A DNA stretch of 64,000 nucleotides, taken from Ardenticatenaceae bacterium (GTDB lineage: Bacteria; Chloroflexota; Anaerolineae; Promineifilales; Promineifilaceae). How positions within the stretch are numbered: the first letter of the stretch is position 1; every line of letters begins with the position of its first letter. Positions 29,186-37,767 of the stretch are shown piece by piece. The translations under genes were made by a program, and so were the position numbers. A model generated the notes under the pieces. It saw only the letters and a list, made by a program, of their open reading frames with translations, made no database searches and was not told the DNA's origin. The DNA lies in assembly GCA_020634215.1 (NCBI GenBank), contig JACKCD010000029.1, forward strand, positions 1-64,000, in the 5' to 3' direction.

Positions 29186-30729
29186 TAAAAACGCTTCTCC
29201 ACCTCAAACACACGGGCGAAATAGCCGTCAAGCTCGGCCGCTATCTCCTCTCGCGCTGCTGCATCGTCTATACCGGCCAGCGTCTTGGCAAGCTGCTTTT
29301 TGAACGCAAGCTGCATTTGCCGCGCAATTTGGATGCGCTGCGCCTGCGGCGAACCTGCGCCGTGCATGGATTCGGTGAGGTAGCCCACCGCATTGCGCCC
29401 CAGCGTCATATTTTCAATCAGCCGCAAAATCCGCAGCCGATCTTCCGTCGCAATTTCCTTCCGCCCCTGTAAATATTTCCGCAGCAAATCCCCCGTTTCC
29501 GCGCTGCCCAAATCCGCCTCAGACGGCATTGTCACCATTAGCCCCCCCGCCAAATCCTGCGCCAAACGGCCGATTTCATACGGCAGCTTCGTCACATGAT
29601 GCTTGCACACATTCGCCAACATATCATCGCAAATATACGCCCCCGACTTCGTGGCGTGAGCCTGGTACGACGAGGCGATGCCCGTGCCGTAAATTGTTTC
29701 GTTGAGGTGGGTCATCTCCACCAGCTTGTCGCGGATGTGGGAAGCTCGTTCTACGCCATTGTAGTCGGCAATCGTCGCCGCCGCCCCAATTAACACATCC
29801 CCCACGCCGCTTTTGCACACATAGCTACGCCGGTGGTAGCAGGTGAACCGTTCCACCAGCATAGCGGCAAACTCATATTCGCCATCCATAAACACTAATT
29901 CCCAAGGGATAAACACATCCTCAAAAATGACCATCGCCTCTTGCCCGGCAAAGTTGGCGTTGCCGACATCCAGCGTGCCGCCTTCCATGCTGCGCGTATC
30001 GCACGACTGCCGGCCGTAAATATAAGTAATCCCCTCGGCATCCACCGGCACGGCCCCAACAATGGCAAACGCTTTGTCCTCGGCTCCCAGCCGCAACGTG
30101 GGCATCACCAGCAGCCAGTGGGAATTGAGGCAGCCGGTTTGGTGCGCCTTGGCCCCAGTAATGTAAACGCCGTTTTCATCGCGGCGGCTGACGTGGACGT
30201 AAAGGTCGGGATCATCCTGCTGGTGCGGTGCTTTGGAGCGGTCGCCTTTGACATCAGTCATGGCCCCGCCAATGACGTAGTTGTGGCGCTGCATGGTGGT
30301 GACAAACGCCTTGAATCGTTCGTGGTAGCTCGTGCCGTGGGCTTCGTCTATTTCATAGGTGGTGGAGTAGAGGGAATTAAAGGCATCCATGCCAACACAG
30401 CGTTGGAAGCAGGTGCCGGTGTTCTGCCCCAATTTGCGCTGCATTTTGTTTTGTAGCACCAAATCCTGCGGGCTGGTGGCGATGTGGAGGAAGCGGTTGA
30501 CGGGCTGGTTGGTGAGGGGAGAAACGGCCGTTCCTAACCCCGGCTCCCGCACCGCCAAATCATACGTCTCGGCCACGGCGTTGATAGACGGCCGAATCAT
30601 CGGATGATCCACCGGCTCTGCCACCCGTTCCCCCAGCAAAAACACCCGCAGCTTCCGCCCACGCAGGCTTTCGATGTATTCAGCACCCGTTTGAATGGGT
30701 TTGACTGGTTCAGCTATAGCTTGGCTCAT
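29185..30729 (-). CDS. 4-hydroxybutyryl-CoA dehydratase-like flavoprotein (AbfD / HpaB superfamily)
   Basis: 514 residues, start ATG 30729 with AAGGAG upstream. The superfamily holds FAD-dependent 4-hydroxyphenylacetate hydroxylases and the [4Fe-4S]/FAD radical enzyme 4-hydroxybutyryl-CoA dehydratase. The cluster-binding pattern is the guide: C107-x3-C111 (T-C-F-Q-R-C-V-G-M-D) matches the two AbfD cysteines, and H299...C305 (H-R-R-S-Y-V-C-K-S-G-V-G-D-V) matches the third and fourth ligands, with one residue less between them than in the clostridial enzyme (H292/C299). These ligands are missing from plain HpaB hydroxylases. It implies dehydration/isomerisation of a 4-hydroxybutyryl-CoA-like substrate. 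No partner CoA-transferase or dehydrogenase is adjacent, so the pathway is open. Confidence 0.85.
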   Translation of the reverse strand: MSQAIAEPVKPIQTGAEYIESLRGRKLRVFLLGERVAEPVDHPMIRPSINAVAETYDLAVREPGLGTAVSPLTNQPVNRFLHIATSPQDLVLQNKMQRKLGQNTGTCFQRCVGMDAFNSLYSTTYEIDEAHGTSYHERFKAFVTTMQRHNYVIGGAMTDVKGDRSKAPHQQDDPDLYVHVSRRDENGVYITGAKAHQTGCLNSHWLLVMPTLRLGAEDKAFAIVGAVPVDAEGITYIYGRQSCDTRSMEGGTLDVGNANFAGQEAMVIFEDVFIPWELVFMDGEYEFAAMLVERFTCYHRRSYVCKSGVGDVLIGAAATIADYNGVERASHIRDKLVEMTHLNETIYGTGIASSYQAHATKSGAYICDDMLANVCKHHVTKLPYEIGRLAQDLAGGLMVTMPSEADLGSAETGDLLRKYLQGRKEIATEDRLRILRLIENMTLGRNAVGYLTESMHGAGSPQAQRIQIARQMQLAFKKQLAKTLAGIDDAAAREEIAAELDGYFARVFEVEKRF

Positions 30730-30781
30730 TAGAGACTCCTTGAAACTTGTTAGACGGGATTGGTTTTATGAGTAGGGAAAT

Positions 30782-30799
30782 GGAAAACGGCCGTTTTCC
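30782..30799. repeat. 18-bp perfect palindrome around AACGGCCGTT, intergenic
   Basis: The core at 30786 is extended by GGAA/TTCC to an 18-bp palindrome in the 182-bp gap (30730-30911) between the dehydratase start and the YgiT-type gene. Nothing else identifiable lies in the gap; GAAACCGGCCGTAA nearby is a degenerate copy. Confidence 0.8.
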
Positions 30800-30911
30800 G
30801 TTCACTGGCTACAGAGAGGTAAAGTGGTGGGAAACCGGCCGTAATTAGGAACCACTGAATGGACTTGCGCTGCAATGCTGACTTTTCCAGCCAGCCATCA
30901 ATGAAGCAAAA

Positions 30912-31169
30912 TCAAACGATTTCCAGCTTAAATACTGGCACTTGCAACAGTTCTACAGGTTGCACTGTTTCTTGTTTTTCTGCTGCCAACAGCTTTTCTA
31001 ACGAGCGAGCCACTCGTGCCTGAAAAAAGCGATGCCCATTTTCTTTACATTCACGCACGGGTACATCGCGGACAACAACGAGGTGGTTGTTGTTCCAGTC
31101 GCTGTATTCGATCACTTTTTCGCTTAATTCGCTGCCACAAATCGGACATATATTTTGTTCATCTTCCAT
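30912..31169 (-). CDS. YgiT-type zinc finger protein (antitoxin-like)
   Basis: 85 residues from ATG 31169 (AAGGT upstream). Begins M-E-D-E-Q-N-I-C-P-I-C-G-S: one CPxCG zinc knuckle, with a later C-K-E-N-G-H completing the site, as in the MqsA N-terminal domain. No helix-turn-helix C-terminal domain is present. It follows the DUF4258 gene with a 5-nt gap, so the two form a toxin-antitoxin-like operon with the toxin gene first, the order seen for MqsRA-like modules. Confidence 0.85.
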   Translation of the reverse strand: MEDEQNICPICGSELSEKVIEYSDWNNNHLVVVRDVPVRECKENGHRFFQARVARSLEKLLAAEKQETVQPVELLQVPVFKLEIV

Positions 31170-31174
31170 CGTAT

Positions 31175-31489
31175 TTACCTTCGTCGAAAACGATCCCGTG
31201 ACCATTTATCCTCATCGGGGAAGTAAACTGTAACAACCTGGCTTTGGGGTGTTATTGAGCAGACGACATGAATGGATTCTCCTTTCAGCACCGTAAATCC
31301 CCAGAAAATACATTTGGGAAAAGGTTTTGCTCGAATATCCTTTTCGATAATGTCACCATGCACAATGGCATTTTCGACATCTTCCAGGCTAATGCCACGC
31401 CTTCGCATTCGTTCAAAGGCGTGAAGGCTGATTTCATATTCACCAGCTTCTACTTTAGCTCGGATGCTTTCAAAGTTTACCTTTGCCAT
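31175..31489 (-). CDS. DUF4258 protein (putative RNase toxin)
   Basis: 104 residues: S-L-H-A-F-E-R-M-R-R-R-G-I-S near residue 21, then D-V-E-N-A-I and V-V-T-V-Y-F-P-D-E, typical of DUF4258, which belongs with RelE/BrnT/MqsR-like toxins. Probable substrate is mRNA, by family analogy only. Paired with the YgiT-type zinc finger gene downstream. A TATAAT box sits only 5 nt before the ATG (see separate entry). Confidence 0.82.
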   Translation of the reverse strand: MAKVNFESIRAKVEAGEYEISLHAFERMRRRGISLEDVENAIVHGDIIEKDIRAKPFPKCIFWGFTVLKGESIHVVCSITPQSQVVTVYFPDEDKWSRDRFRRR

Positions 31490-31494
31490 GAGCC

Positions 31495-31500
31495 ATTATA
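31495..31500 (-). promoter_or_regulatory. -10 box implying a leaderless toxin-antitoxin transcript
   Basis: Minus-strand TATAAT ends 5 nt before ATG 31489, so transcription would begin at or next to the start codon. There is no Shine-Dalgarno. The -35 region coincides with an AACGGCCGTT copy (31517-31526) rather than a TTGACA-like box. Confidence 0.45.
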
Positions 31501-31567
31501 CCATAGGAAAGAAACAAACGGCCGTTTCCCCCACAACAGGCAAAAGAAAACGGCCGTTATGACCTCG

Positions 31568-32080
31568 TCACCATTCCCCGGCATAAAGTGGGCTAAACGG
31601 CCGTTCCTGCACCCCCAACCATTGATAATGCAACTCATTAAGCTGGCGAATGTGGAGCATGTCGTGAGCCACCCAAGACATGAGCATATCGCCGGCCGAA
31701 ATGACAAACCCGGCTGGATGCTTGGCCGCCAGCGTGAAATCCGGGTCGTCTAGCGTGTTTAGCCACGCCAGCGATGCTTGCCGTTCGCGCACAAAGTCAG
31801 CCAGCGTTTCGGCCAAGTCGCGCTCGTTGTAGCGGCGTTCCGTCACCCAGGCAGAGGGGTGAATAGCGGGCCAGGGCAGCGCGGGATCTTGCAAAATCAG
31901 CCCCAGCCGCACGCGAAAATCGAGCCGTTCCTCATCATACAGATGGTTTACCACTTCCAGCAGCGACCATTCCTCTGGCGACGGCCGCCACTGCGCTTGT
32001 TCCTGCGACACCCAGGCCACCATGCTTTGGATGGTGGCAGCGTTTTGGGTAAGGCGTTGTTTGGCTAGTTCTAGGTTCAT
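31568..32080 (-). CDS. DinB-like four-helix-bundle protein
   Basis: 170 residues from ATG 32080. DinB/YfiT superfamily pattern: R-P-S-P-E-E-W-S-L-L-E-V-V-N-H-L-Y-D-E-E near residue 32 carries the first metal-site histidine, and W-V-A-H-D-M-L-H-I-R-Q-L-N-E-L (about 136) carries the second pair. Members are metal-dependent, often thiol-linked transferases or hydrolases; the actual reaction is unknown here. The AACGGCCGTT at 31596 encodes E-R-P-F near the C-terminus. Two further copies lie just downstream (31517 and 31549), giving three in 90 bp. Confidence 0.85.
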   Translation of the reverse strand: MNLELAKQRLTQNAATIQSMVAWVSQEQAQWRPSPEEWSLLEVVNHLYDEERLDFRVRLGLILQDPALPWPAIHPSAWVTERRYNERDLAETLADFVRERQASLAWLNTLDDPDFTLAAKHPAGFVISAGDMLMSWVAHDMLHIRQLNELHYQWLGVQERPFSPLYAGEW

Positions 32081-32096
32081 GTCGTTTCCAAGCAAT

Positions 32097-32148
32097 GGAA
32101 CGCAGATTTGCCTGATAAAAATCAGGTAAATCAGGTAAATCTGCGTCC
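32097..32148. repeat. Intergenic inverted repeat, ACGCAGATTTACCTGAT family
   Basis: Left arm 32097-32116 and right arm 32130-32148 pair apart from one insertion and one mismatch. It lies between same-direction genes, DinB and the CoA-binding gene. Confidence 0.8.
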
Positions 32149-32154
32149 TGTTTT

Positions 32155-32658
32155 TTAAAAAAAGCGGCGGGCGCGGCGGGCGGTGATGATTTCGGTGTTC
32201 ATGCCCACCCAGTGGAGGGAGCCATTGTAGCGGCCGTGTTCCATTTTGACGCAGCGATCCATGATGACTTGGAGACCAGAAGAAACGGCCGTTTCCGCTG
32301 CCCCCTCATGAATCACCCCCAACTGAAACCAAACCGACTTCGCTCCAATCTCGATGGCCTCCGCCACAATATCAGGACACTCCTCTGGCCGGCGAAAAAT
32401 GTCAACCATATCCACAGGCACCGGAATACTTCTCAAATCAGGGTACGATTTTTCACCCAGCACCTCCGTGGCGCGAGGGTTCACCGGGATGACGCGATAC
32501 CCTTCATACTGCAAATAGGAGGCCACAAAATGGCTTGGCCGCTGCGTGTTGGGCGAGAGGCCGACCATCGCAATCGTCTTGGTCGTCGCCAATATCGTGC
32601 GAATCACCCCCTGATCTTGATATTTGCGCTGAAGTTCCTCACTCAGCACCGAGTTCAT
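32155..32658 (-). CDS. CoA-binding domain protein (YccU family)
   Basis: 167 residues from ATG 32658. A single Rossmann-type CoA-binding domain: T-I-A-M-V-G-L-S-P-N near residue 30 and V-I-P-V-N-P-R-A-T-E-V-L-G, the usual YccU signature. Function of the family is not established. Its ATG overlaps the TGA of metY (ATGA, 4-nt overlap), so translation is probably coupled. Conserved pairing with O-acetylhomoserine sulfhydrylase would suggest a role beside sulfur-amino-acid synthesis, but that is inference. Confidence 0.88.
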   Translation of the reverse strand: MNSVLSEELQRKYQDQGVIRTILATTKTIAMVGLSPNTQRPSHFVASYLQYEGYRVIPVNPRATEVLGEKSYPDLRSIPVPVDMVDIFRRPEECPDIVAEAIEIGAKSVWFQLGVIHEGAAETAVSSGLQVIMDRCVKMEHGRYNGSLHWVGMNTEIITARRARRFF

Positions 32659-33950
32659 TGTTGGGCTGCTTGCAAGGCTCGATCCAAGTCCCATAATAAA
32701 TCCTCCGTAGTTTCCAAACCAATGGACAGACGAATTAGCTCCGGCCCCACCCCCGCGTTTTGCAGTTCTTCGTCAGAAAGCTGCTGGTGGGTGGTGGAAG
32801 CGGGGTGAATGACCAGGCTACGAGCATCGCCCACGTTGGCGAGGTGGGAAAAGAGGTGGAGCGATTCGATAAACTGCTTGCCCGCCTGACGTGGGTTGCT
32901 GCCCTTGATGCCAAAGGAAAAGACCGCCCCTGGCCCTTTGGGGACATATTTTTGCGCCAGGGGGTGGTGGGGGTTGTCCGGCAGCCCGGCGTAGGCGACC
33001 CAAGCGACCTGGGGATGGCCGTGCAAAAATTCGGCAATGGCCTGGGCATTTTGCACATGCCGCTCCATCCGCACCGACAGCGTTTCTAGCCCCTGGATGA
33101 GCAAAAAAGCGTTGAATGGCGACAGCGCACTGCCCACGTCGCGCAGCGTTTCGGCGCGGGCTTTCATGAGGAAGCCATAATGACCGAACGTTTCGTAAAA
33201 GCGCAGGTCATGGTAGGAGGGGGAGGGGGCGGCGATGGTGTCAAAGCCGCTAAAGTCAAATTTGCCGCTGTCTACGATGACCCCGCCGATGGAACTGCCG
33301 TGACCGCCGATAAATTTGGTGGCGGAGTGAACCACGATGTCGGCACCAAAGTCGAGGGGACGGCAGAGGTAGGGGGAGGCGAAGGTGTTGTCTATGATGA
33401 GGGGGATGCCGTGGCTGTGAGCAAGGGCGGCCAATGGCTCAATGTCGAGGATGGTGCCTTTGGGGTTGCCGATGGTTTCACCATAGAGGGCGCGGGTGCG
33501 GGGGGTGATGGCTTGCTCCCACTGCTGTAGGTCGGTGGGTTCCACAAAGGTGGCTTTTACGCCCAGCTTTTTGAAGGTGTGGGTGAACTGGGTGACGGTG
33601 CCGCCGTAGAGGTGGGAGGAGGCGATGATTTCGTCACCGGGCGCGAGGAGGGTCATCATGGTGATGAATTGGGCGGCCATGCCGCTGGCAACGCCGAGGG
33701 CACCGGTGCCGTTTTCGAGGGAGGCGATGCGTTCTTCAAAAACGGCCGTTGTTGGGTTATTAATCCGCGTGTAAATATTGCCATACTGCTTCAGCTCAAA
33801 CAACTGCGCCGCATAGTCGGTATCCTCGAACACATACGAAGTCGTCTGGTAAATCGGCACCGCCCGCGCCCCTGTCACCTCGTCGGGGATGTGGCCGGCG
33901 TGGAGCATTTTTGTCTCAAAGCCAAAGGATCGTCGTTTGTTTTCTGCCAT
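32655..33950 (-). CDS. metY: O-acetylhomoserine sulfhydrylase (MetY)
   Basis: 431 residues, cytoplasmic PLP enzyme of the Cys/Met metabolism family. It joins O-acetylhomoserine and sulfide to give homocysteine, the acceptor needed by the methyl-transfer operon at 40489-47033. Evidence: opening F-G-F-E-T-K-M-L-H-A-G, Y-T-R-I-N-N-P-T-T substrate loop (about 60-68), and PLP lysine K212 in H-S-A-T-K-F-I-G-G-H-G. The length of about 430, with the typical inserts, favours MetY over the shorter MetB/MetC. The next gene starts inside its stop codon. AACGGCCGTT at 33741 encodes T-A-V after N-N-P-T. Confidence 0.93.
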   Translation of the reverse strand: MAENKRRSFGFETKMLHAGHIPDEVTGARAVPIYQTTSYVFEDTDYAAQLFELKQYGNIYTRINNPTTAVFEERIASLENGTGALGVASGMAAQFITMMTLLAPGDEIIASSHLYGGTVTQFTHTFKKLGVKATFVEPTDLQQWEQAITPRTRALYGETIGNPKGTILDIEPLAALAHSHGIPLIIDNTFASPYLCRPLDFGADIVVHSATKFIGGHGSSIGGVIVDSGKFDFSGFDTIAAPSPSYHDLRFYETFGHYGFLMKARAETLRDVGSALSPFNAFLLIQGLETLSVRMERHVQNAQAIAEFLHGHPQVAWVAYAGLPDNPHHPLAQKYVPKGPGAVFSFGIKGSNPRQAGKQFIESLHLFSHLANVGDARSLVIHPASTTHQQLSDEELQNAGVGPELIRLSIGLETTEDLLWDLDRALQAAQQ

Positions 33951-33965
33951 AGGCTACTCCTTGTG

Positions 33966-34020
33966 AGGGAGAGCAGGGGAGCGGGGAAAAAATCTCCTCT
34001 GCTCCCCTGTATTTCCCCTT
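33966..34020. repeat. Intergenic inverted repeat, GCAGGGGA family
   Basis: A G-rich period-8 tract pairs with a C-rich tract; the best core is 33974-33982 with 34001-34009. It lies upstream of metY, in the 184-bp gap shared with the divergent GH65 gene. No distinct promoter could be assigned. Confidence 0.6.
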
Positions 34021-34134
34021 ATTGTAGACGAGAACTGCCGAACACGATAGTTTGTTGGCATGATAGGGGCGTGTAACGCATAATCTTAGGTAAGATATGA
34101 TAATGTTGATTGAGTAGCTTAAGGCAAGTGAGGA

Positions 34135-36405
34135 ATGGGAAGCATGTGGCAGTTGGTTGAAAGCGAGTTTGAGCCAGAGCGGAATTTGAATCAGGAGACG
34201 CTGTTGGCATTGGGCAACGGCTATATTGGGATGCGGGGGACGTTTGAAGAAGGGGCTGGATCGGGGATGCGGTCGGTGGAGGGGACGTATCTCAATGGTT
34301 TTTATGAAAGTGACCCGATTCGCTACGGGGAAAAGTTTCAGGGATACCCGGACGTAGGGCAGACGATGCTCAACGTGGCGAACGCCAAGGTGGTGCGGCT
34401 GTATGTGGATGGGGAGTTGATGCGGTGGGAAAACGGCCGTTTTCTCTCCCATGCCCGCACCTTCGACATGCGCCACGGGCTGCTGCGGCGGGAACTGCGC
34501 TGGCAGTCTAGCAGCGGCAAGGAGGTGGCCGTCGAATCGGAACGGCTGGTGCTGCACGCCCACAAGCATTTGGCTCTGATTCGCTACACCGTTACCCCGC
34601 TTAATTTTTCCGGCAACATCGTGCTCTATTCTGGCATTGACGGCCAGGCCAAAAATTTGTCGTCGGATGACGATCCTCGGCTGGGGGCGGGGTTTGACGA
34701 GGACGTGCTGCAGTTTCGGGACAGGTCTATTACGGCGGAAACGGCCATTCTCCACCAGCAAACCAAAACGACCGGCTTTCATGTGGTGTGTGGAATTCAC
34801 AACAAGATGGAGGGGGAACGGCCGTTTACCGCCCAGCCCCTCGTAGACGACGAATATCGCCTCGGTCACCGCTTTGCCATTGATGCCGCGCAGGGAGAAG
34901 CAGTAACGCTGGTCAAGACGATTGCCTACGCCACCTCGCGGGACATAGACGAGGCGGAGTTGATGGCGGTGGTGCAGGGGGAGTTGGCGAAAGGAACGGC
35001 CGTTGGCTACCAAGCCCTCAAAACGGAGCAAGCCGACTTTATGGCCGACTTCTGGTACCACGCCGATGTCGTCATCAAAGGTGACGACCAACTTCAGCTT
35101 GGGCTGCGCTTCAACATGTTCCACCTGCTGCAGTCGGTGGGGCGCGACGGCCACACCAACATTGCCGCCAAAGGGTTAACCGGGCAGGGATACGAAGGCC
35201 ACACCTTTTGGGACACCGAAATCTATATTTTGCCTTTTTTCCTCTACACCAACCCCGCCATCAGCCGCAAACTGCTCGAATACCGCTACCATATTCTCGA
35301 CAAAGCCCGCCAACGCGCCCGGCAAATGGCGCACCCCGTTGGCGCACTGTTCCCCTGGCGCACCATTGGCGGGGAAGAGTGTTCGGCCTATTATCTGGCC
35401 GGCACCGCCCAATACCACATTAACGCCGATGTTGCCTTTGCCATCAAACGATACTACGATGCCACCCAGGATGCCGAATTTATGCAGCAGTTTGGGGCCG
35501 AAATCCTTTTTGAAACGGCACGGCTCTGGCTCAATGTCGGACACTACAACAGCGACCAATTCCACATTGATGCCGTAACTGGTCCCGACGAGTACACCGC
35601 CCTGGTCAACAACAACGCCTACACCAACCTGATGGCGGCCGAAAACCTCCGCTTTGCTGCCCATATTGCTGATTGGCTCCAACAGGAATACCCTCACACC
35701 TACCAAACATTGGCGGAAAAAATCGCCCTTACCCCCGAAGAGACATCGGCCTGGGCGCAGGCGGCAGCGCAAATGTTTGTCCCTTACGACGAGGAGCGGC
35801 AACTGCTGGCGCAGGACGACAGCTTTTTACAAAAGGCAGTGTGGGATTTTGCCAACACCCCTGCCGACCATTACCCACTGCTGCTCCACTACCACCCGCT
35901 GGTGCTGTATCGTTACCAGGTTTGCAAACAGGCCGATGCCGTACTGGCTGAATTTTTGCTTCATGATCAGTTCGATTTAGCGCAGAAAAAGCGGGATTAT
36001 GATTATTACGAGCCACTAACCACCCACGACTCATCGCTTTCAGCCTGCATTTTTGGCATCATGGCTGCCGAGGTGGGCTATCCAGACAAAGCCTACCGCT
36101 ATTTTATTGATACAGCGATTGCCGACCTGGATAACAAAAAGGGCAACACCAAAGACGGCATCCATGCGGCTAACATGGCCGGGGCGTGGCTTTCGATAGC
36201 CTTCGGTTTTGGCGGGATGCGCGTGGGCGATGGCTTGATCTTTAACCCTGTCATTCCCGCTCATTGGGAAAGCTACAGTTTTCGTGTCCAATACCAGGGG
36301 CGGCTAATTGAGGTAACAGTCACCCAAGAAGCGTCCACCTACAAATTGTTAGATGGAGACCCATTGGAGGTGCAAATAGCCGGTGCAGGAAAGTGGGTTA
36401 TGTGA
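34135..36405 (+). CDS. Glycoside hydrolase family 65 phosphorylase
   Basis: 756 residues, the usual size for maltose/kojibiose/trehalose phosphorylases, which split an alpha-glucoside with phosphate to release beta-glucose-1-phosphate and glucose. N-terminal super-sandwich domain, then the (alpha/alpha)6 barrel. The general acid is E486 in V-T-G-P-D-E-Y-T; T-H-D-S-S-L-S near residue 625 forms the phosphate site; W-D-T-E-I and G-A-L-F-P-W shape the sugar site. Specificity within GH65 cannot be set by eye. A second ATG at 34144 is an equally possible start. Three AACGGCCGTT copies encode N-G-R-F, R-P-F and T-A-V, all in the first third of the gene. Confidence 0.9.
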   Translation: MGSMWQLVESEFEPERNLNQETLLALGNGYIGMRGTFEEGAGSGMRSVEGTYLNGFYESDPIRYGEKFQGYPDVGQTMLNVANAKVVRLYVDGELMRWENGRFLSHARTFDMRHGLLRRELRWQSSSGKEVAVESERLVLHAHKHLALIRYTVTPLNFSGNIVLYSGIDGQAKNLSSDDDPRLGAGFDEDVLQFRDRSITAETAILHQQTKTTGFHVVCGIHNKMEGERPFTAQPLVDDEYRLGHRFAIDAAQGEAVTLVKTIAYATSRDIDEAELMAVVQGELAKGTAVGYQALKTEQADFMADFWYHADVVIKGDDQLQLGLRFNMFHLLQSVGRDGHTNIAAKGLTGQGYEGHTFWDTEIYILPFFLYTNPAISRKLLEYRYHILDKARQRARQMAHPVGALFPWRTIGGEECSAYYLAGTAQYHINADVAFAIKRYYDATQDAEFMQQFGAEILFETARLWLNVGHYNSDQFHIDAVTGPDEYTALVNNNAYTNLMAAENLRFAAHIADWLQQEYPHTYQTLAEKIALTPEETSAWAQAAAQMFVPYDEERQLLAQDDSFLQKAVWDFANTPADHYPLLLHYHPLVLYRYQVCKQADAVLAEFLLHDQFDLAQKKRDYDYYEPLTTHDSSLSACIFGIMAAEVGYPDKAYRYFIDTAIADLDNKKGNTKDGIHAANMAGAWLSIAFGFGGMRVGDGLIFNPVIPAHWESYSFRVQYQGRLIEVTVTQEASTYKLLDGDPLEVQIAGAGKWVM

Positions 36406-36437
36406 GCTAAAAATTGCGGCCATTTCTTTTTATAACT

Positions 36438-36466
36438 TTGTGCAAATGTGTAATTCAGTTTACAAT
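36438..36466 (+). promoter_or_regulatory. Sigma-70-like promoter for the TRAP binding-protein gene
   Basis: TTGTGC (36438-36443), 17-nt spacer, TACAAT (36461-36466), about 80 nt upstream of the dctP-like ATG. The same TACAATA-type -10 occurs before htpG and the GNAT gene. Confidence 0.5.
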
Positions 36467-36544
36467 AGCGAATAAGCCCGCGATAATTTCAACGGACACC
36501 CTTTTATTGTTGCTTGTATCCATCAGAAGACAGGAGAACAACAA

Positions 36545-37726
36545 ATGGAACGAAGAGAATTTTTGAAGATGGCTGCTGCTGGTATGATCGGTAGTGCTAC
36601 CCTGGGTGTTGTAGGCTGCGGTGGAAATGAGGCGGCTGCGCCGGCCGAAACCGAAACCAATGCAGCTCCTCAAGCTGAGGTAATGCCGGCTGAAGAGCTG
36701 GCCGAGGAAGTTCAACAAGATTCCGCGCTGCCTGAACTTGACTGGCAAATGGCAACCAGTTGGCCTGTAGCCCTAGACACCATCTTTGGTGGTGCCCAAG
36801 TGTTTGCCGAGCGCGTTGCCGCCATGACGGAAGGGCGTTTCAGGGTTACTCCCCGTGCAATGGGTGAATTAGCACCCGCACTGGAAGTTTTGAACGTGGT
36901 AGAAGAGGGTGCCGTTCCAATTGGTCATACCGCTTCTTACTATTACATTGGCAAAAGTCCTGTTACTGCCTTTGGTACTGCACTGCCATTTGGTCTAACG
37001 GCTCGGCAACAAAATGCTTGGCTATTTGAGGGCGGTGGCTTGGCGATGCTGCAAGAGTATTATGCCGAAAAGTTCAACGCCATTCAGTTCCCGGCCGGCA
37101 ACACCGGTGTACAGATGGGTGGCTGGTTTAACAAAGAAATCAACTCTACTGCTGATCTGCCCGGTTTGAAAATGCGTATTCCTGGGTTGGGTGGGCAGGT
37201 CATGGCCAAGCTAGGTGTCACGGTTCAGGTTATTCCTGGTGGTGAAATCTTCCAAGCACTGCAAACGGGTGCTATTGATGCTGCCGAATGGGTTGGCCCG
37301 TATGATGACGAAAAGCTGGGCTTCCAAAAAGTCACAAAGTATTATTACTATCCTGGCTGGTGGGAACCGGGTCCGTCACTCGAAGTACAAATCAACTTGG
37401 ATCAGTGGAATCAACTGCCACAAGTTTATCAGGAAATCGTGAAAACGGCCGCGCACGAGGCCAACACTACCATGATGGCGCGTTATGATGCCAAGAACCC
37501 GGCTGCGTTGGCAACGCTGCTAGAGTCAGACATTGAATTACGGCCGTTTCCCGACGACGTGATGGCTGCTTCCGAAGGAGCTGCCTTTGAGCTATACGAC
37601 GAATTCTCGGCTGCAGACGGTGACTTCAAAGCCATCTTCGACGAATGGAAAAAATTCCGCGATGCTATTCAACCCTGGCACGGCCTAGGCGAACTCGCCT
37701 TCCTCAACTACACATCCAACCGTTAA
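36545..37726 (+). CDS. TRAP transporter substrate-binding protein, TakP/DctP-like lipoprotein
   Basis: 393 residues, RBS GGAG 9 nt upstream. The N-terminus R-R-E-F-L-K-M-A-A-A is a Tat signal, followed by a lipobox L-G-V-V-G-C, so the folded protein is exported and lipid-anchored. After an A/E-rich linker comes the DctP fold: M-A-T-S-W-P near residue 72, M-R-I-P-G-L-G-G-Q and G-G-E-I-F-Q-A-L-Q-T-G-A-I-D-A-A-E-W-V. These match the 2-oxo-acid/lactate type rather than C4-dicarboxylate DctP. The permease genes lie convergently downstream on the other strand. Substrate is probably a 2-oxo or hydroxy acid, by family analogy. Confidence 0.9.
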   Translation: MERREFLKMAAAGMIGSATLGVVGCGGNEAAAPAETETNAAPQAEVMPAEELAEEVQQDSALPELDWQMATSWPVALDTIFGGAQVFAERVAAMTEGRFRVTPRAMGELAPALEVLNVVEEGAVPIGHTASYYYIGKSPVTAFGTALPFGLTARQQNAWLFEGGGLAMLQEYYAEKFNAIQFPAGNTGVQMGGWFNKEINSTADLPGLKMRIPGLGGQVMAKLGVTVQVIPGGEIFQALQTGAIDAAEWVGPYDDEKLGFQKVTKYYYYPGWWEPGPSLEVQINLDQWNQLPQVYQEIVKTAAHEANTTMMARYDAKNPAALATLLESDIELRPFPDDVMAASEGAAFELYDEFSAADGDFKAIFDEWKKFRDAIQPWHGLGELAFLNYTSNR

Positions 37727-37729
37727 ACA

Positions 37730-37765
37730 AACAAAAAAGCCCCCGAATTCGGGGGCTTTTTTGTT
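37730..37765. terminator. Bidirectional intrinsic terminator
   Basis: A 36-bp perfect palindrome: GCCCCC stem around GAATTC, flanked by A6 on the left and T6 on the right. It terminates transcripts on both strands between the convergent TRAP genes. Confidence 0.97.
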
Positions 37766-37767
37766 CC

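Noticed and set aside
33916..35154. A 412-codon open frame on the minus strand opposite the GH65 gene
   Set aside because: Histidine/arginine-rich composition with no motif, lying antisense to a gene with full-length homology and catalytic residues; a shadow of GC-rich coding sequence.
37730..37765. 36-bp palindrome considered as another dispersed repeat
   Set aside because: GC stem with A and T runs on both sides is an ordinary bidirectional intrinsic terminator.
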